A DNA stretch of 41,828 nucleotides from Clostridia bacterium (GCA_017886575.1 JAGHJP010000016.1:1-41828), one strand, 5' to 3'; numbered from the stretch's first letter, positions 1-8,578 are shown. Made by a program: numbers and translations. The notes: generated by a model from the letters alone, not told the origin.

Positions 1-89
1 AATACAATGCTTTCCCCATGCGCCCTTTGAACTGGCACTCCCCGAAAGATTATATCACCGACTTTTTACGCGACGGCTTGCTTCATTAA
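1..89 (+). pseudogene. 3' end of a DDE integrase/transposase gene, cut by the window edge
   Basis: Reading from base 3, a frame of 28 codons runs to TAA at 87-89. It carries the pattern YN...MRPLNWHSPKDY, which resembles the extreme C-terminus of rve-type (IS481/IS3/IS30-like) transposases, where a YN..RP-LN..-(S/T)P motif closes the catalytic core. Only the tail is in the window, so the family and whether the element is intact cannot be judged. The AT-rich stretch after the stop, about 90-177, holds TTGAC and GTCAA as a short inverted repeat and could include the element's terminal repeat. No similar stretch sits elsewhere in the window. The identification rests on motif memory alone. Confidence 0.42.
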
Positions 90-177
90 CCTTTTTTACT
101 GTCTCATATGTTTGACAAACCTACAGTCAATAGTTTTTCGAAATTTTCTTTTTTGTTGAAAAACGACCCCTTTTCCG

Positions 178-1272
178 TCACGCGCGATCTTCACCCTGCT
201 TTTCGAGGTAACCCGCGCGGAGCTGCCCGCACGCCCCGCCGATGTCCGAACCCATCTGGCGGCGCAGGGTCGCCGAAAGCCCGCCCTTTTCCAGCCTGCC
301 CAGAAAGCGATAAGCCTCCTTTTCCGCGGCGGGCGAGAGCGTGCGCTCTTTGACGGCGTTGAGGCGGATGAGGTTGACGTGGCAGGGCTTGCCCCGCAAA
401 AGGCGGATGAGCGCGTCGGCGTGCGCCTCGTCGCTGTTTTCGCCCGCGATGAGGGTATATTCGAAGTAATACCGTCGCCCCGTCTTTTCAAAGTAGTTCT
501 GACAGGCTTTCAATATCTCCCCGATCGGCCATGCGCGGGCGACGGGCATGATGCGCCGCCGCTCTTCGTCCGTCGTGGCGTGGAGCGATACGGTCAGGTT
601 CAGGGGGATGCCCTCTTCCGCCAAAGCGTACATTTTATCGACCAGCCCGCAGGTGGAGAGGGAGATGTTGCGGGCGGAGATGCCCGGCCCCTCTTTGGCT
701 GTGACGTTGCGCAAAAACTTGACCGTGTTGCCGTAATTGTCGAGCGGTTCGCCGCTGCCCATGAGCACGACATTGGTGACGGCGCGAGCGCTTTTTACGG
801 ACATGCCCCCTTCGCTTGCGGCATTCGCCGTGTTTTCGGAAGAGAGCAGGGCGTTGACGAGCAGGACCTGCGCGAGGATCTCGCCCGCGGTGAGGTTGCG
901 GATGAGCCCGTGCAGGGTGGAGGCACAGAAGGCGCAGCCCATGCGGCAGCCGACCTGCGTGGAGACGCATTGGGTGACGCCGTATTTGTACCGCATCGCC
1001 ACCCCTTCGACGAGGTTGCCGTCGGCGAGCGAAAAGAGAAATTTTTCCGTGCCGTCCGACGAAGTGAACCGCTCCTTTATAACGACGGGCGCGTCCTCGA
1101 AGCGTTCGAGCAGTTTTGCCTTGCAGTCTTTGGAGAGGGTGGAGATCTCCGATATCCTTTTGCCCTTCGTCAAGCCGCCTGCGAGCTGGCGGGCGCGGAA
1201 CTTTTTTTCGCCGAGGGAGAGGATCAGCTCTTCCAATTCGGAATAGGACAAGTCCTGTATGATCTCTTTCAT
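178..1272 (-). CDS. rlmN: 23S rRNA (adenine2503-C2)-methyltransferase, also tRNA A37
   Basis: This 364-aa radical SAM enzyme would methylate C2 of A2503 in 23S rRNA, and in many bacteria A37 of some tRNAs. The cluster-binding motif CRMGCAFC lies at residues 109-116, preceded by the family's CVSTQVG segment. The methyl-carrying cysteine is in a late STCG segment and in the C-terminal RRQMGSDIGGACGQL region. Length is normal for RlmN. The start codon overlaps the stop of the ybaK-like gene by four bases (ATGA), which implies translational coupling. It is the last gene of the yicC-rlmN operon. In many Firmicutes prpC-prkC-rsgA follows, but here the next thing downstream is transposase debris. 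Confidence 0.95.
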   Translation of the reverse strand: MKEIIQDLSYSELEELILSLGEKKFRARQLAGGLTKGKRISEISTLSKDCKAKLLERFEDAPVVIKERFTSSDGTEKFLFSLADGNLVEGVAMRYKYGVTQCVSTQVGCRMGCAFCASTLHGLIRNLTAGEILAQVLLVNALLSSENTANAASEGGMSVKSARAVTNVVLMGSGEPLDNYGNTVKFLRNVTAKEGPGISARNISLSTCGLVDKMYALAEEGIPLNLTVSLHATTDEERRRIMPVARAWPIGEILKACQNYFEKTGRRYYFEYTLIAGENSDEAHADALIRLLRGKPCHVNLIRLNAVKERTLSPAAEKEAYRFLGRLEKGGLSATLRRQMGSDIGGACGQLRAGYLEKQGEDRA

Positions 1273-1736
1273 TCCGCCACCACGTCCGCGTATTTTCCGT
1301 TCACGAGGGAGAGCAGGGCATCGGGCGGCAATTCCACCTGGAAACCCACTTTGCCCGCCGAAAAGACGATCGCATCGAAGAGCTGCGCGGTGTCGTTGAC
1401 GACCGTGGGAAAGAGCTTTTTCATGCCGACGGGAGAACAGCCGCCGTGAATGTAGCCCGTCAGGGGCAAAAGATCCCGCTGTTTGATCATTTCGACGGAT
1501 TTCGCCCCGACTGCCGCCGCCGCTTTTTTGAGGTGGAGCGTGCAGTTGACGGGAATGACGAACACGAAATAATTGCGCTTGCCGTCCGTCGTGACGAGGG
1601 TCTTGAACACGCGGTCCGCTTCCAGCCCGAGCGTCCGCGCCACCGACTGCCCGTCCGTCAGCGCGGGGTCGTATTCCCGGGCACGGTATTCGATCTTATG
1701 CGCGTCCAGAAAGCGCATGACATTGGTTTTTTCCAT
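1269..1736 (-). CDS. ybaK: YbaK/EbsC-family aminoacyl-tRNA deacylase
   Basis: This 155-aa single-domain protein matches the YbaK/EbsC group that hydrolyses mischarged tRNA, typically Cys-tRNA(Pro). Visible landmarks are the N-terminal MRFLDAHKIEY helix, the FKTLVT strand with the basic residue expected in the pocket, and the YIHGGCSPVGMKK segment (about residues 95-107), where the GxxSP loop forms the active-site rim. Length is typical for the family. A good ribosome site (AGGGAG) precedes the ATG. It sits between rsmB and rlmN, which are commonly adjacent, so it is an insertion into a conserved operon, but one with a fitting translation-quality role. Exact tRNA specificity cannot be read from sequence. 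Confidence 0.9.
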   Translation of the reverse strand: MEKTNVMRFLDAHKIEYRAREYDPALTDGQSVARTLGLEADRVFKTLVTTDGKRNYFVFVIPVNCTLHLKKAAAAVGAKSVEMIKQRDLLPLTGYIHGGCSPVGMKKLFPTVVNDTAQLFDAIVFSAGKVGFQVELPPDALLSLVNGKYADVVAE

Positions 1737-1754
1737 GGTTTTTCTCCCTGAAAT

Positions 1755-2984
1755 TCATTCCGCCGCGCGGCGCAATTTGCAGAAATAGAACCCCGCGCCG
1801 AAGGCTTCGTCGGGCAGGAACTGCATGCCGTAAGCCGTGTCCTCGTGCGGGAGAGGGTTTTGCGTGCGTTCGACGGAAAAAGCGGGATTATTTTGCAGAA
1901 ATTCCCCCACTACATCGTCGTTTTCGCAAGCAAAGACCGAACAGGTGGAATAGTACAGCGCGCCGCCTTTTTTCACGTACCGCGCGCACGTTTCGAGAAC
2001 GGAAAGCTGCACTTTGTGCAGGGATATGAGGTCGCCCTCCGTGCGGTTGAGTTTGACGTCGGGATTCTCGGCGACCGTACCCATGCCCGAGCAGGGCACG
2101 TCGCACAGCACGCCGTCAAAGGCGTCTTGCCGGCTTTCGTCGAACACGGAGGAATCGCGGCAGAACACCTCGATGTTTTCGCGATGCATGCGAGAGGCGT
2201 ACTGCCGGATGAGTTCGGCGCGGTGCGGGTGCAACTCGAACGCGGTGACCGTTCCGCACTTTTGAGAAAGGAGCACGCTCTTGCCGCCGGGCGCGGCGCA
2301 GGCGTCCAGCAATCTTTCGCACGGCTCCACGCCGTGACAGATGGCGATCGAGCCGACCGACTGAAAGGTGTAGTCCCCCGCGAAAAAACCTTCGTCGCGG
2401 GTAAAGTTCGGAAAGATGAAAGTGTGCGGGAAGGTCGACCGGAAGTGCGGGCGGGAAAGGTAGTTCTCTTCCCCCCGCTCGAACCGCACGGTGACCCCGC
2501 GGCTCTCCGCCGCCATGATGCTTTCGGCGCGCGCACCGTATTGTTTTTTAAGCAGTTTTACGGCGAAGAGCGGATAGGAAAAACGTATGCTCTCGCCCTC
2601 GTCCCCTGCGGGCATGGGTACGGCGTTTACATCGAAACGGCGCAGAAAGGCGTTGACGAAACCGCTCATGCCGCCCTTGCCCGCGCGCTTTAAGAGCGCG
2701 ACGGCGTTGTCCGTGACCATGTAGCGCGCCTTGCCCATGAAGAGAAGCATGTACAGGGCGATCTTGAGCACGACGCGCACGGCGGGCTTGGGCGTTTTGG
2801 GCGCGAACGAACGGATGCAGTGGGAGAGGTAGATGTCCTTTTCCAGCACGCCGTAGACGATCTTCACCGTGCGGGCGCGGTGGAGCTCCTCGACGGGCGT
2901 TTCCGCCAGCGCCTGTTTCAGCCGCGCGCCGTTCACATATATCTTTGTCAGGACCAGATAGGGGTCCGCCAGGGGATTGGTCAT
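1755..2984 (-). CDS. rsmB: 16S rRNA (cytosine967-C5)-methyltransferase
   Basis: The start is the ATG at 2984, which overlaps the fmt stop as ATGA; the open frame continues upstream only as out-of-frame sequence inside fmt. The product is 409 aa, near the usual 430-450. An N-terminal NusB-like helical domain (about 1-125) precedes a Rossmann methyltransferase domain. The SAM loop DACAAPGGK is at 227-235. The two catalytic cysteines of m5C methyltransferases are in PCSG (C298) and TCS (C348). It would methylate C967 of 16S rRNA using SAM. Its place after fmt is standard for Firmicutes. Confidence 0.95.
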   Translation of the reverse strand: MTNPLADPYLVLTKIYVNGARLKQALAETPVEELHRARTVKIVYGVLEKDIYLSHCIRSFAPKTPKPAVRVVLKIALYMLLFMGKARYMVTDNAVALLKRAGKGGMSGFVNAFLRRFDVNAVPMPAGDEGESIRFSYPLFAVKLLKKQYGARAESIMAAESRGVTVRFERGEENYLSRPHFRSTFPHTFIFPNFTRDEGFFAGDYTFQSVGSIAICHGVEPCERLLDACAAPGGKSVLLSQKCGTVTAFELHPHRAELIRQYASRMHRENIEVFCRDSSVFDESRQDAFDGVLCDVPCSGMGTVAENPDVKLNRTEGDLISLHKVQLSVLETCARYVKKGGALYYSTCSVFACENDDVVGEFLQNNPAFSVERTQNPLPHEDTAYGMQFLPDEAFGAGFYFCKLRRAAE

Positions 2985-3901
2985 TGCAGGGCCTGCCCTT
3001 TCACGAGTTTTCTGCCGTTGAGGGCGTCGGCGCCCGACATCTTTTTGCCGCCCGCAAAGCGCAGCTCTTCGAGCACGACGGCGCCGTCCTTGCAGCGGAC
3101 CGCCGCCTTTTTGGGCACGGAGAGCACCGTGCCGCAGGCTTCCTCCCCTTCGTAGGGAAGGAAGGAGGCGCGGTAGACGTTGACGGGCGCGCCGCCGAGA
3201 AGAAAGTATGCCAGCGGTTCGGGGTTCATGCCCCGCACGAGGTCGACGATCTTTTTCCCCTCTGCGGAAAAATCGATCTTCGCCTGTTCTTTTTTGATCT
3301 TTCTGACGACGGTCGCCTGCGCGTTGTCCTGCAAGAGGAGGGCGGGGCGCCCCCCTTCGATGAGGCGCAGCCCCTCGACGATGGCCTCGCCGCCGAGGAC
3401 GGAGAGCCGCGCCGCAAGTTCGCCCGCCGTTTCGCTTTCGCCGATCGCCGTGCGCTTGACGAGAAGGATGTCCCCCTCGTCCAGCCCGCGTTCGGTCTTC
3501 ATGACGGTGACGCCCGTGTGCGTTTCGCCGTTGACGACCGCCCACTGCACGGGCGCGGCGCCGCGGTATTTGGGCAGGAGACTGGCGTGGATGTTCCACA
3601 CGCCGAGCGGGAATATGTCCAGGATCTCCTGCGACAATATCTGCCCGAAGGCGCAGGTGACCATGAGGTCGGCGCCGAGCGAACGGACTTTGTCCGCCTC
3701 GTCGCGGATGCGGGCGGGCTGTAAAACAGGGATACCATGCCCGAGAGCAAATGTCTTGACGGGCGGGGGCGTCAGAACGCCCTTCCGCCCCGCGGGCTTG
3801 TCCTGCTGCGTGATAACGGCAACGACTTCGTACCCCGATTCGAGAATGCTCCGTAAGGGTGCGACCGAAAAGGACGGCGTACCCGCATAGACGATCTTCA
3901 T
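2981..3901 (-). CDS. fmt: Methionyl-tRNA formyltransferase
   Basis: This 306-aa enzyme formylates initiator Met-tRNA using 10-formyl-tetrahydrofolate. The catalytic region is clear: NIHASLLPKYRGAAP at residues 103-117 supplies the invariant Asn and His (H105), and LDEGD at 140-144 supplies the catalytic aspartate. The C-terminal third is the usual OB-like tRNA-binding domain. Length is normal. It lies 18 bases after def and overlaps rsmB by four bases. The pairing with def (deformylase) is the classic formyl-Met module. Confidence 0.96.
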   Translation of the reverse strand: MKIVYAGTPSFSVAPLRSILESGYEVVAVITQQDKPAGRKGVLTPPPVKTFALGHGIPVLQPARIRDEADKVRSLGADLMVTCAFGQILSQEILDIFPLGVWNIHASLLPKYRGAAPVQWAVVNGETHTGVTVMKTERGLDEGDILLVKRTAIGESETAGELAARLSVLGGEAIVEGLRLIEGGRPALLLQDNAQATVVRKIKKEQAKIDFSAEGKKIVDLVRGMNPEPLAYFLLGGAPVNVYRASFLPYEGEEACGTVLSVPKKAAVRCKDGAVVLEELRFAGGKKMSGADALNGRKLVKGQALQ

Positions 3902-3919
3902 ACCTTTCCTCCCCGCCTT

Positions 3920-4375
3920 TCAGCGCACCGTATGGACTTCCGCCGCCTTATCGATGTACAAAATGCCGTCAAGGTGGTCTACCTCGTGGCAGATGCAGCG
4001 GGCGAAAAAGCCCTTGGCGGCCAGCGTATGCTCCTCGCCGAAGCGGTCCTGATAGGCGATCTTCACCTTATAGGGGCGGGATACGGTGCCCTGCCGCCCG
4101 CGGACGGAGAGACACCCCTCGGGCCCCGACTGCTCCCCTTTCTGCAGGAGAAAGCGGGGATTGACGAACTCGAAAAAGCCCTCGTCCACGTCGCACACCA
4201 CCGCGCGGCGCAACACGCCCACCTGCGGCGCGGCGAGCCCCGCGCCCTCTTCGTAGCGGACGGTGTCCTTCATGTCGTCCAGAAGCTGCCATAGTTTTTC
4301 GTCAAATTTTTCCACGGGGAAGCACTTCTGCCGAAGAACTTCGTCCCCTACCTGTATCACTCTGCGGATTGCCAT
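3920..4375 (-). CDS. def: Peptide deformylase
   Basis: This 151-aa metalloenzyme removes the N-formyl group from nascent proteins. The three family motifs are intact: GAGLAAPQ at 44-51, EGCLS at 86-90 (metal ligand C88) and HEVDH at 130-134 (ligands H130 and H134, catalytic E131). I chose the ATG at 4375 because AAAGGAG stands 6-7 bases before it; an in-frame ATG at 4396 would add seven residues and lacks a ribosome site. The 85-base gap to priA upstream contains a 7-bp hairpin. Confidence 0.95.
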   Translation of the reverse strand: MAIRRVIQVGDEVLRQKCFPVEKFDEKLWQLLDDMKDTVRYEEGAGLAAPQVGVLRRAVVCDVDEGFFEFVNPRFLLQKGEQSGPEGCLSVRGRQGTVSRPYKVKIAYQDRFGEEHTLAAKGFFARCICHEVDHLDGILYIDKAAEVHTVR

Positions 4376-4432
4376 TGTTTGCTCTCCTTTTGTCAATGAT
4401 TTTTCTGATAAAGCGCCGATGCGGCGGCGCCA

Positions 4433-4451
4433 TGCCCGCGGGAAGCGGGCA
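4433..4451 (-). other. Intercistronic hairpin between priA and def
   Basis: A perfect 7-bp stem (TGCCCGC/GCGGGCA) with a 5-base loop lies between the priA stop and the def start. There is no T-run on the minus strand, so it is more likely an RNA-processing or stabilising hairpin than a terminator. Its left arm is a copy of the CATGCCCGCG motif that recurs in this window. Confidence 0.45.
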
Positions 4452-4460
4452 AAAGCGGTT

Positions 4461-6629
4461 TTAACTCAGGTTGGCGGGATTCTCCTCCACATACGCGAGG
4501 TACCGCCTGTCCGCGTTTTCGGCGCAGACCGCGTAGACCGCGGGGAGGAGCGAGCCGTCCGTGAGGCGCATGAGCACCTGATAGCGGTGCCGCCCCTGGA
4601 TGCGCTTGACGGGGGCGTGCATCTTGTTGAAGAATAGAAATTTATCCGGGTTGTCAAAATAGATCTTTTCGAGGGGGAAGTAGACCCGTTTCAGTCCCTC
4701 CAGGGCGTCGGCGTCCGTTTCCGCCGACACGAGCACGCGCACGATGAGGGAGAAGGGTGGGAACGCCGTGGCGCGGCGGAGAGAGATCTCGTTTTCGTAG
4801 AACCCCTCGTAGTCGTAGGCGACGGCATAGCGGAGGACGGCATTTTCGGGGTCGTAGGTCTGCAGGACCACCTTGCCGGGTTCCTCGCCCCTGCCGCTGC
4901 GACCCGCCACCTGCGTGATGAGCTGGAAGGTGCGTTCGCCGCTGCGGTAGTCGGAAAAATGCAGGCTCATGTCGGCGTCGAGAATGCCGACCAGCGTGAC
5001 GGCGGGGAAGTCGTGCCCCTTGGCGATCATCTGCGTGCCGACGAGGATGTCCGCCTTGCCGTCCGCAAAGGCGCGCAAAATTTTGAAGTGCCCTTCCTTG
5101 CCGCCCGTGGTATCGTTGTCCATGCGCAGGACGCGCGCGGCGGGATAGAGTTTTTGCAGTTCCTCCACCACCCGTTCGGTGCCCGCGCCGTTATAGCTCA
5201 AATGCTTGCCGCCGCATTCGGGACAGGCGGTGAGCATGCGGTAGCGCGCGCCGCAGTAATGGCATTTGAGGCAATGCTCCTCGTGGTGATAGGTCAAAGC
5301 GACGTCGCACGATTCGCACTTCGCCACATAGCCGCATTCCGTGCAGATGACCGAGCGGGAATAGCCGCGGCGGTTCAAAAACAAGATCGCCCGGTTACCG
5401 TCGGCGAGCGTCTGTTCGAGTTCCCGCCGGAGTGCGGCGGAAAAAAAGGAGTTGTTGCCCCTGTGCACTTCGCGCCGCATGTCTGCCACGGTAATTTCGG
5501 GCATGGGACGGCTGTTGATGCGCTTGGTCAGTTTGATGAGGTTGTAGTCCCCCGCCCTGGCGTGCATGTAGGTCTCCACCGAGGGGGTCGCGCTGCCGAG
5601 CACCAGTTTGCAGCCGTTGTATTCGGCGCGCAACAGGGCGACGTCGAAAGTGTTGTACCGCGGGGCAGTCTCGCTGGCATAACTGCCGTCGTGCTCCTCG
5701 TCGATGATGATGACCCCGATGTTTTCGAGCGGAGAGAACACCGCGCTCCGCGCGCCGACGACGATCTTCGCCTCGCCCGAGCGCATGCGCCACCATTCGT
5801 CGAACCGCTCGCCCGCCGAAAGTCCGCTGTGCAGAATGGCGACCGCCCCGCCGAAGCGGGCGCGGAGTTGAGAGAGCATCTGCGGGGTGAGCGAGATCTC
5901 GGGCACGAGAAAGACCGAACTTTTGCCCTGTTTCAGGTTTTCGGCGATGAGGTTGAGATATACCTCCGTCTTGCCGCTGCCCGTCACGCCGTGCAGAAGC
6001 TGCACCCGCTTTTCGGACGAGGCGATGGCGGCGAGGGCATTTTTCTGCTCGGCGGTGAGTTCGTGTGGAGCGCTCTCCGCCGTCATGTCGGCATAGGGCG
6101 AGCGCTGCACCCGTTCGCGCGCAACGGCGATGAGCCCCTTTTTTTCCAGCGCTGCCAGCACACCCGAAAAGCGCTCCCGCAGGAGCGTGCAGGGCGTTTT
6201 GCCGTGTTCCTGCAGATATTCGAAGAGCGCCCGCTGCGCCGTTGCGCGGGGAGAGATCTCGCTTTCGTCCGCCCCCGCCGCGAGCGAGGCGAAGGCACGG
6301 TAGATCTCGCCGACCTTGCCCGATCGCATTTCCGAGGGCAGGAAGAGGCGCAGAACGAGCGCCATTGGCACGCGGTAGCGCGCGGCGATCTTTTCCGCGA
6401 GGACGAGACATTCCTTGCAGAGAGCGGGCGGCTCGTCGTACACACGGGCAACGCGTTTGAGAGAGGCAAACGAAGAGGTCTCCTTGACGCGCATGACAAA
6501 ACCCGCCACGTACGTCCTGCCGAAGGGCACCGTGACGCGGCAGCCCGCCTGCAGACCGTCGTCGCAGAGATAGTCGAATATTTTGTCCACTTCGCTGTGG
6601 GCGATGTCCACGATGACTTCCGCTACCAT
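4461..6629 (-). CDS. priA: Primosomal replication restart helicase PriA
   Basis: This 722-aa superfamily 2 helicase reloads the replisome at stalled forks. The N-terminal third is the fork-binding domain. The Walker A motif GVTGSGKT is at 214-221 and the DEAH-type box DEEH is at 310-313. Four zinc-binding cysteine pairs (429/432, 438/441, 456/459, 469/472) give the two zinc fingers that separate the helicase lobes. Length is typical. The ATG at 6629 has only a distant GAGGG upstream, so translation may depend partly on the preceding genes. It lies about 140 bases downstream of rpoZ, with a strong hairpin in that gap. Firmicutes often have coaBC between rpoZ and priA; it is absent here. Confidence 0.96.
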   Translation of the reverse strand: MVAEVIVDIAHSEVDKIFDYLCDDGLQAGCRVTVPFGRTYVAGFVMRVKETSSFASLKRVARVYDEPPALCKECLVLAEKIAARYRVPMALVLRLFLPSEMRSGKVGEIYRAFASLAAGADESEISPRATAQRALFEYLQEHGKTPCTLLRERFSGVLAALEKKGLIAVARERVQRSPYADMTAESAPHELTAEQKNALAAIASSEKRVQLLHGVTGSGKTEVYLNLIAENLKQGKSSVFLVPEISLTPQMLSQLRARFGGAVAILHSGLSAGERFDEWWRMRSGEAKIVVGARSAVFSPLENIGVIIIDEEHDGSYASETAPRYNTFDVALLRAEYNGCKLVLGSATPSVETYMHARAGDYNLIKLTKRINSRPMPEITVADMRREVHRGNNSFFSAALRRELEQTLADGNRAILFLNRRGYSRSVICTECGYVAKCESCDVALTYHHEEHCLKCHYCGARYRMLTACPECGGKHLSYNGAGTERVVEELQKLYPAARVLRMDNDTTGGKEGHFKILRAFADGKADILVGTQMIAKGHDFPAVTLVGILDADMSLHFSDYRSGERTFQLITQVAGRSGRGEEPGKVVLQTYDPENAVLRYAVAYDYEGFYENEISLRRATAFPPFSLIVRVLVSAETDADALEGLKRVYFPLEKIYFDNPDKFLFFNKMHAPVKRIQGRHRYQVLMRLTDGSLLPAVYAVCAENADRRYLAYVEENPANLS

Positions 6630-6705
6630 GCCCGAAAATCAAGCCCTCTTTTTCTGTATTCCTCTGTTACATATGTCCCGCGCCCGCACGGAAATCCTGT
6701 TTTGC

Positions 6706-6737
6706 ACGGACAGCCCCGTCTTTGCGGGGCTGTCCGT
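6706..6737 (-). other. 13-bp perfect hairpin between rpoZ and priA
   Basis: ACGGACAGCCCCG pairs perfectly with CGGGGCTGTCCGT across a 6-base loop. There is no T-run on the minus side, so full intrinsic termination is doubtful. It could attenuate readthrough into priA or protect the upstream yicC-gmk-rpoZ message. Confidence 0.5.
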
Positions 6738-6767
6738 GGCGTCTGCCTGAAAAAAAGCGCGGAAAGC

Positions 6768-6989
6768 TCAGTCCTTGGTATAACCGACCTTGCCTTCGGC
6801 GATCTCCTTGCACGCCTTGACGATCTCTTTTTCGCCGTCGTCGGCGGCGTAGAGCCCGCCGCTCTGTTCCTGCTCGGCGATCTGGCGGGCGCGTTTTGCC
6901 GCCACCACGCACAAGACGTATGCGCTGACGGGGTCCTCGTCCGTTCCGAGTTTGCGGGTCATTTCATCGACCGTGGGTTCGTTGATCAT
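6768..6989 (-). CDS. rpoZ: RNA polymerase omega subunit
   Basis: This 73-aa protein matches the bacterial omega subunit, which helps assemble and stabilise RNA polymerase. The core pattern SAYVLCVVAAKRARQIAE (22-39) corresponds to the conserved omega segment S-Y-L-v-x-x-AKRARQI, and the tail KEIVKACKEIAEGKV is the usual C-terminal helix. The start at 6989 follows AAAGGAG at good spacing; upstream in-frame codons have no ribosome site. Its place just after gmk is the common arrangement in Firmicutes, and both stand downstream of the yicC promoter. Confidence 0.93.
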   Translation of the reverse strand: MINEPTVDEMTRKLGTDEDPVSAYVLCVVAAKRARQIAEQEQSGGLYAADDGEKEIVKACKEIAEGKVGYTKD

Positions 6990-7026
6990 ATTTTCATCTC
7001 CTTTCCAGAATGATATTTTTCTTTGT

Positions 7027-7587
7027 TCATGCCTTCGCCCGTTCGGACTCGATGATGAGCCGCAGGCGGGCATACGCTTCGCTTAGATCGTCGTTGACCA
7101 CCGTGTAGTCGTAGCGCGGGGCGAAAGAAAGTTCGTATTCCTCCCGCGCGAGCCGCTCGGCGATCTGCTCGTCGCTCTCCGAATGCCTGCCGCGCAGGCG
7201 GCGCAGCAACTCCTCGGTCGAGGGCGGGGCGATGAACACGGTGACGGTGTCTTTTTTTTTCGCCTTGGCGCTCATCGCGCCCTGCACGTCGATCTCCAGA
7301 ATGACCGATTTTTTTTGCAGCGTCTTTTCGACGAAGGCGAGCGGCGTGCCGTAATAGTTGCCGAAGTGCTCGTCGTATTCCAGAAAACCGCCCGCGGCGA
7401 TCTTCTTTTCGAAATCGGGACGGGAGAGGAAAAAGTAATCCTTGCCGTCCGTCTCCCCCGCCCGCGGGGCGCGCGTCGTGCAGGACACCGAAGCGACGAG
7501 GTTTTCGTCCCCGTCCAAAAGCATCTTCACCAGCGTGCCCTTGCCCACGCCCGAGGGGCCGGATATTGCGAATAATACGTTTCTCAT
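7027..7587 (-). CDS. gmk: Guanylate kinase
   Basis: This 186-aa kinase phosphorylates GMP and dGMP with ATP. The P-loop GPSGVGKGT is at 10-18, followed by the GMP-binding strand with TTRAPRAGE and the YFF segment (about 38-53). The lid region with RLR and the C-terminal E-helices are present. Length is normal. TGGAG precedes the ATG. It starts six bases after the yicC stop and is followed by rpoZ, the standard operon order. Confidence 0.96.
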   Translation of the reverse strand: MRNVLFAISGPSGVGKGTLVKMLLDGDENLVASVSCTTRAPRAGETDGKDYFFLSRPDFEKKIAAGGFLEYDEHFGNYYGTPLAFVEKTLQKKSVILEIDVQGAMSAKAKKKDTVTVFIAPPSTEELLRRLRGRHSESDEQIAERLAREEYELSFAPRYDYTVVNDDLSEAYARLRLIIESERAKA

Positions 7588-7593
7588 CTGTTT

Positions 7594-8469
7594 TCACTCC
7601 AGATTCTGCACCTGCTCGCGGATCTTTTCGATCTCGTTTTTAAGCGCGAGCCCGAGGCTCGTCACCGTCAGGTCGTTGCTCTTGGAACAGACGGTGTTTG
7701 TCTCGCGGTTGAATTCCTGCACCAGAAAATCGAGTTTCCTGCCCGCGACGGGCTCCCGCAGAATGCTGCGGAACTGCGCGATGTGCGAGCGCAGGCGGGT
7801 GAGTTCTTCGTCGATGTTGCTCTTGTCGGCGAACACCGCGACTTCGGTCAACAGCCGCCCCTCGTCCACGTCCGCGCCTTCGAGCGCCTTCTGCACACGC
7901 TCGGCAAGGCGGGCGCGGTACGTTTCGGCGACCAGCGGCGCGCGGGCGGCGATGCCTTCGACCAATTCTTCCGCCTTATCCATGCGGGCGGAGAGGTCGG
8001 CAAGAAGTTTTGCCCCCTCGGCGGCGCGCATGGCGTTGAGTTTGTCGAGCGCGGCGTTCAAAGCAAACGTGAGCGCGGCGAGCAGTTCTTCGTCCGCCCC
8101 CTGCGCCTCCTCCTGCCGGAGCACGTCGCCGTAGCGCAGCACCGAAGTCAGCGTGACGTCGTCCGCCGCCGACGGGAGCAGGGCTTTGAGCTGCACGGCG
8201 GCGTCGAAATACGCCTTTGCCAGCGCCGTGTCCACGAAGAGGGACTTGGGCTTGTCGCGCTTGTCGGTCAGGTTGACGAACACGTCGGCATGCCCGCGGG
8301 AAATTTCAGAGCGCACCAGCGCGCGGATATTTTCTTCCAACCCCGTAAAGAGGCGGGGCGCCTTGACGGCGATGTCGAGGAAACGGTTGTTGACCGTCTT
8401 GATCTCCACGGTCAGTTCCACGCCGCCCTGTCTGTATTCTCCCTTGCCGTAACCCGTCATGCTGAACAT
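7594..8469 (-). CDS. yicC: YicC/YloC-family endoribonuclease
   Basis: This 291-aa protein starts with the hallmark MFSMTGYGKGE, has the YicC N-terminal domain, and ends with the DUF1732-type segment containing REPVAGRKLDFLVQEFNRETNT. Family members are Mn-dependent endoribonucleases implicated in RNA decay. The ATG at 8469 is preceded by GGGGAAAG; an internal ATG at 8460 is the alternative. It is the first gene of the operon, with a near-consensus promoter about 30-60 bases upstream. Confidence 0.93.
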   Translation of the reverse strand: MFSMTGYGKGEYRQGGVELTVEIKTVNNRFLDIAVKAPRLFTGLEENIRALVRSEISRGHADVFVNLTDKRDKPKSLFVDTALAKAYFDAAVQLKALLPSAADDVTLTSVLRYGDVLRQEEAQGADEELLAALTFALNAALDKLNAMRAAEGAKLLADLSARMDKAEELVEGIAARAPLVAETYRARLAERVQKALEGADVDEGRLLTEVAVFADKSNIDEELTRLRSHIAQFRSILREPVAGRKLDFLVQEFNRETNTVCSKSNDLTVTSLGLALKNEIEKIREQVQNLE

Positions 8470-8499
8470 ATCGCTTTCCCCGTATATGCGTTTTGCTAT

Positions 8500-8528
8500 A
8501 TTATAGCAAATACGCGCCGAAATTTCAA
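8500..8528 (-). promoter_or_regulatory. Sigma-A promoter of the yicC-rlmN operon
   Basis: On the minus strand TTGAAA (8523-8528) is followed by exactly 17 bases and TATAAT (8500-8505). The predicted start is near 8493, giving a short leader before the yicC ribosome site. It lies between the terminator of the XRE regulator gene and yicC. Confidence 0.85.
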
Positions 8529-8547
8529 GCAAAAGGCAATCGTTTTC

Positions 8548-8578
8548 AAAAAAAACGGGAAGATGATTTTTCTTCCCG
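8548..8578 (-). terminator. Intrinsic terminator of the XRE regulator gene
   Basis: On the minus strand an 8-bp stem (CGGGAAGA/TCTTCCCG), loop of seven, is followed by eight T residues. It sits about 90 bases beyond the stop of the regulator gene and just before the yicC promoter. Confidence 0.88.

Noticed and set aside
2985..3599. Upstream extension of rsmB by 205 codons
   Set aside because: This part is an out-of-frame reading of fmt and is Arg-rich nonsense; the ATG at 2984 overlapping the fmt stop gives a normal family length.
4959..7013. A 684-codon plus-strand open frame opposite priA and rpoZ
   Set aside because: Shadow of priA; no motif and no ribosome site.
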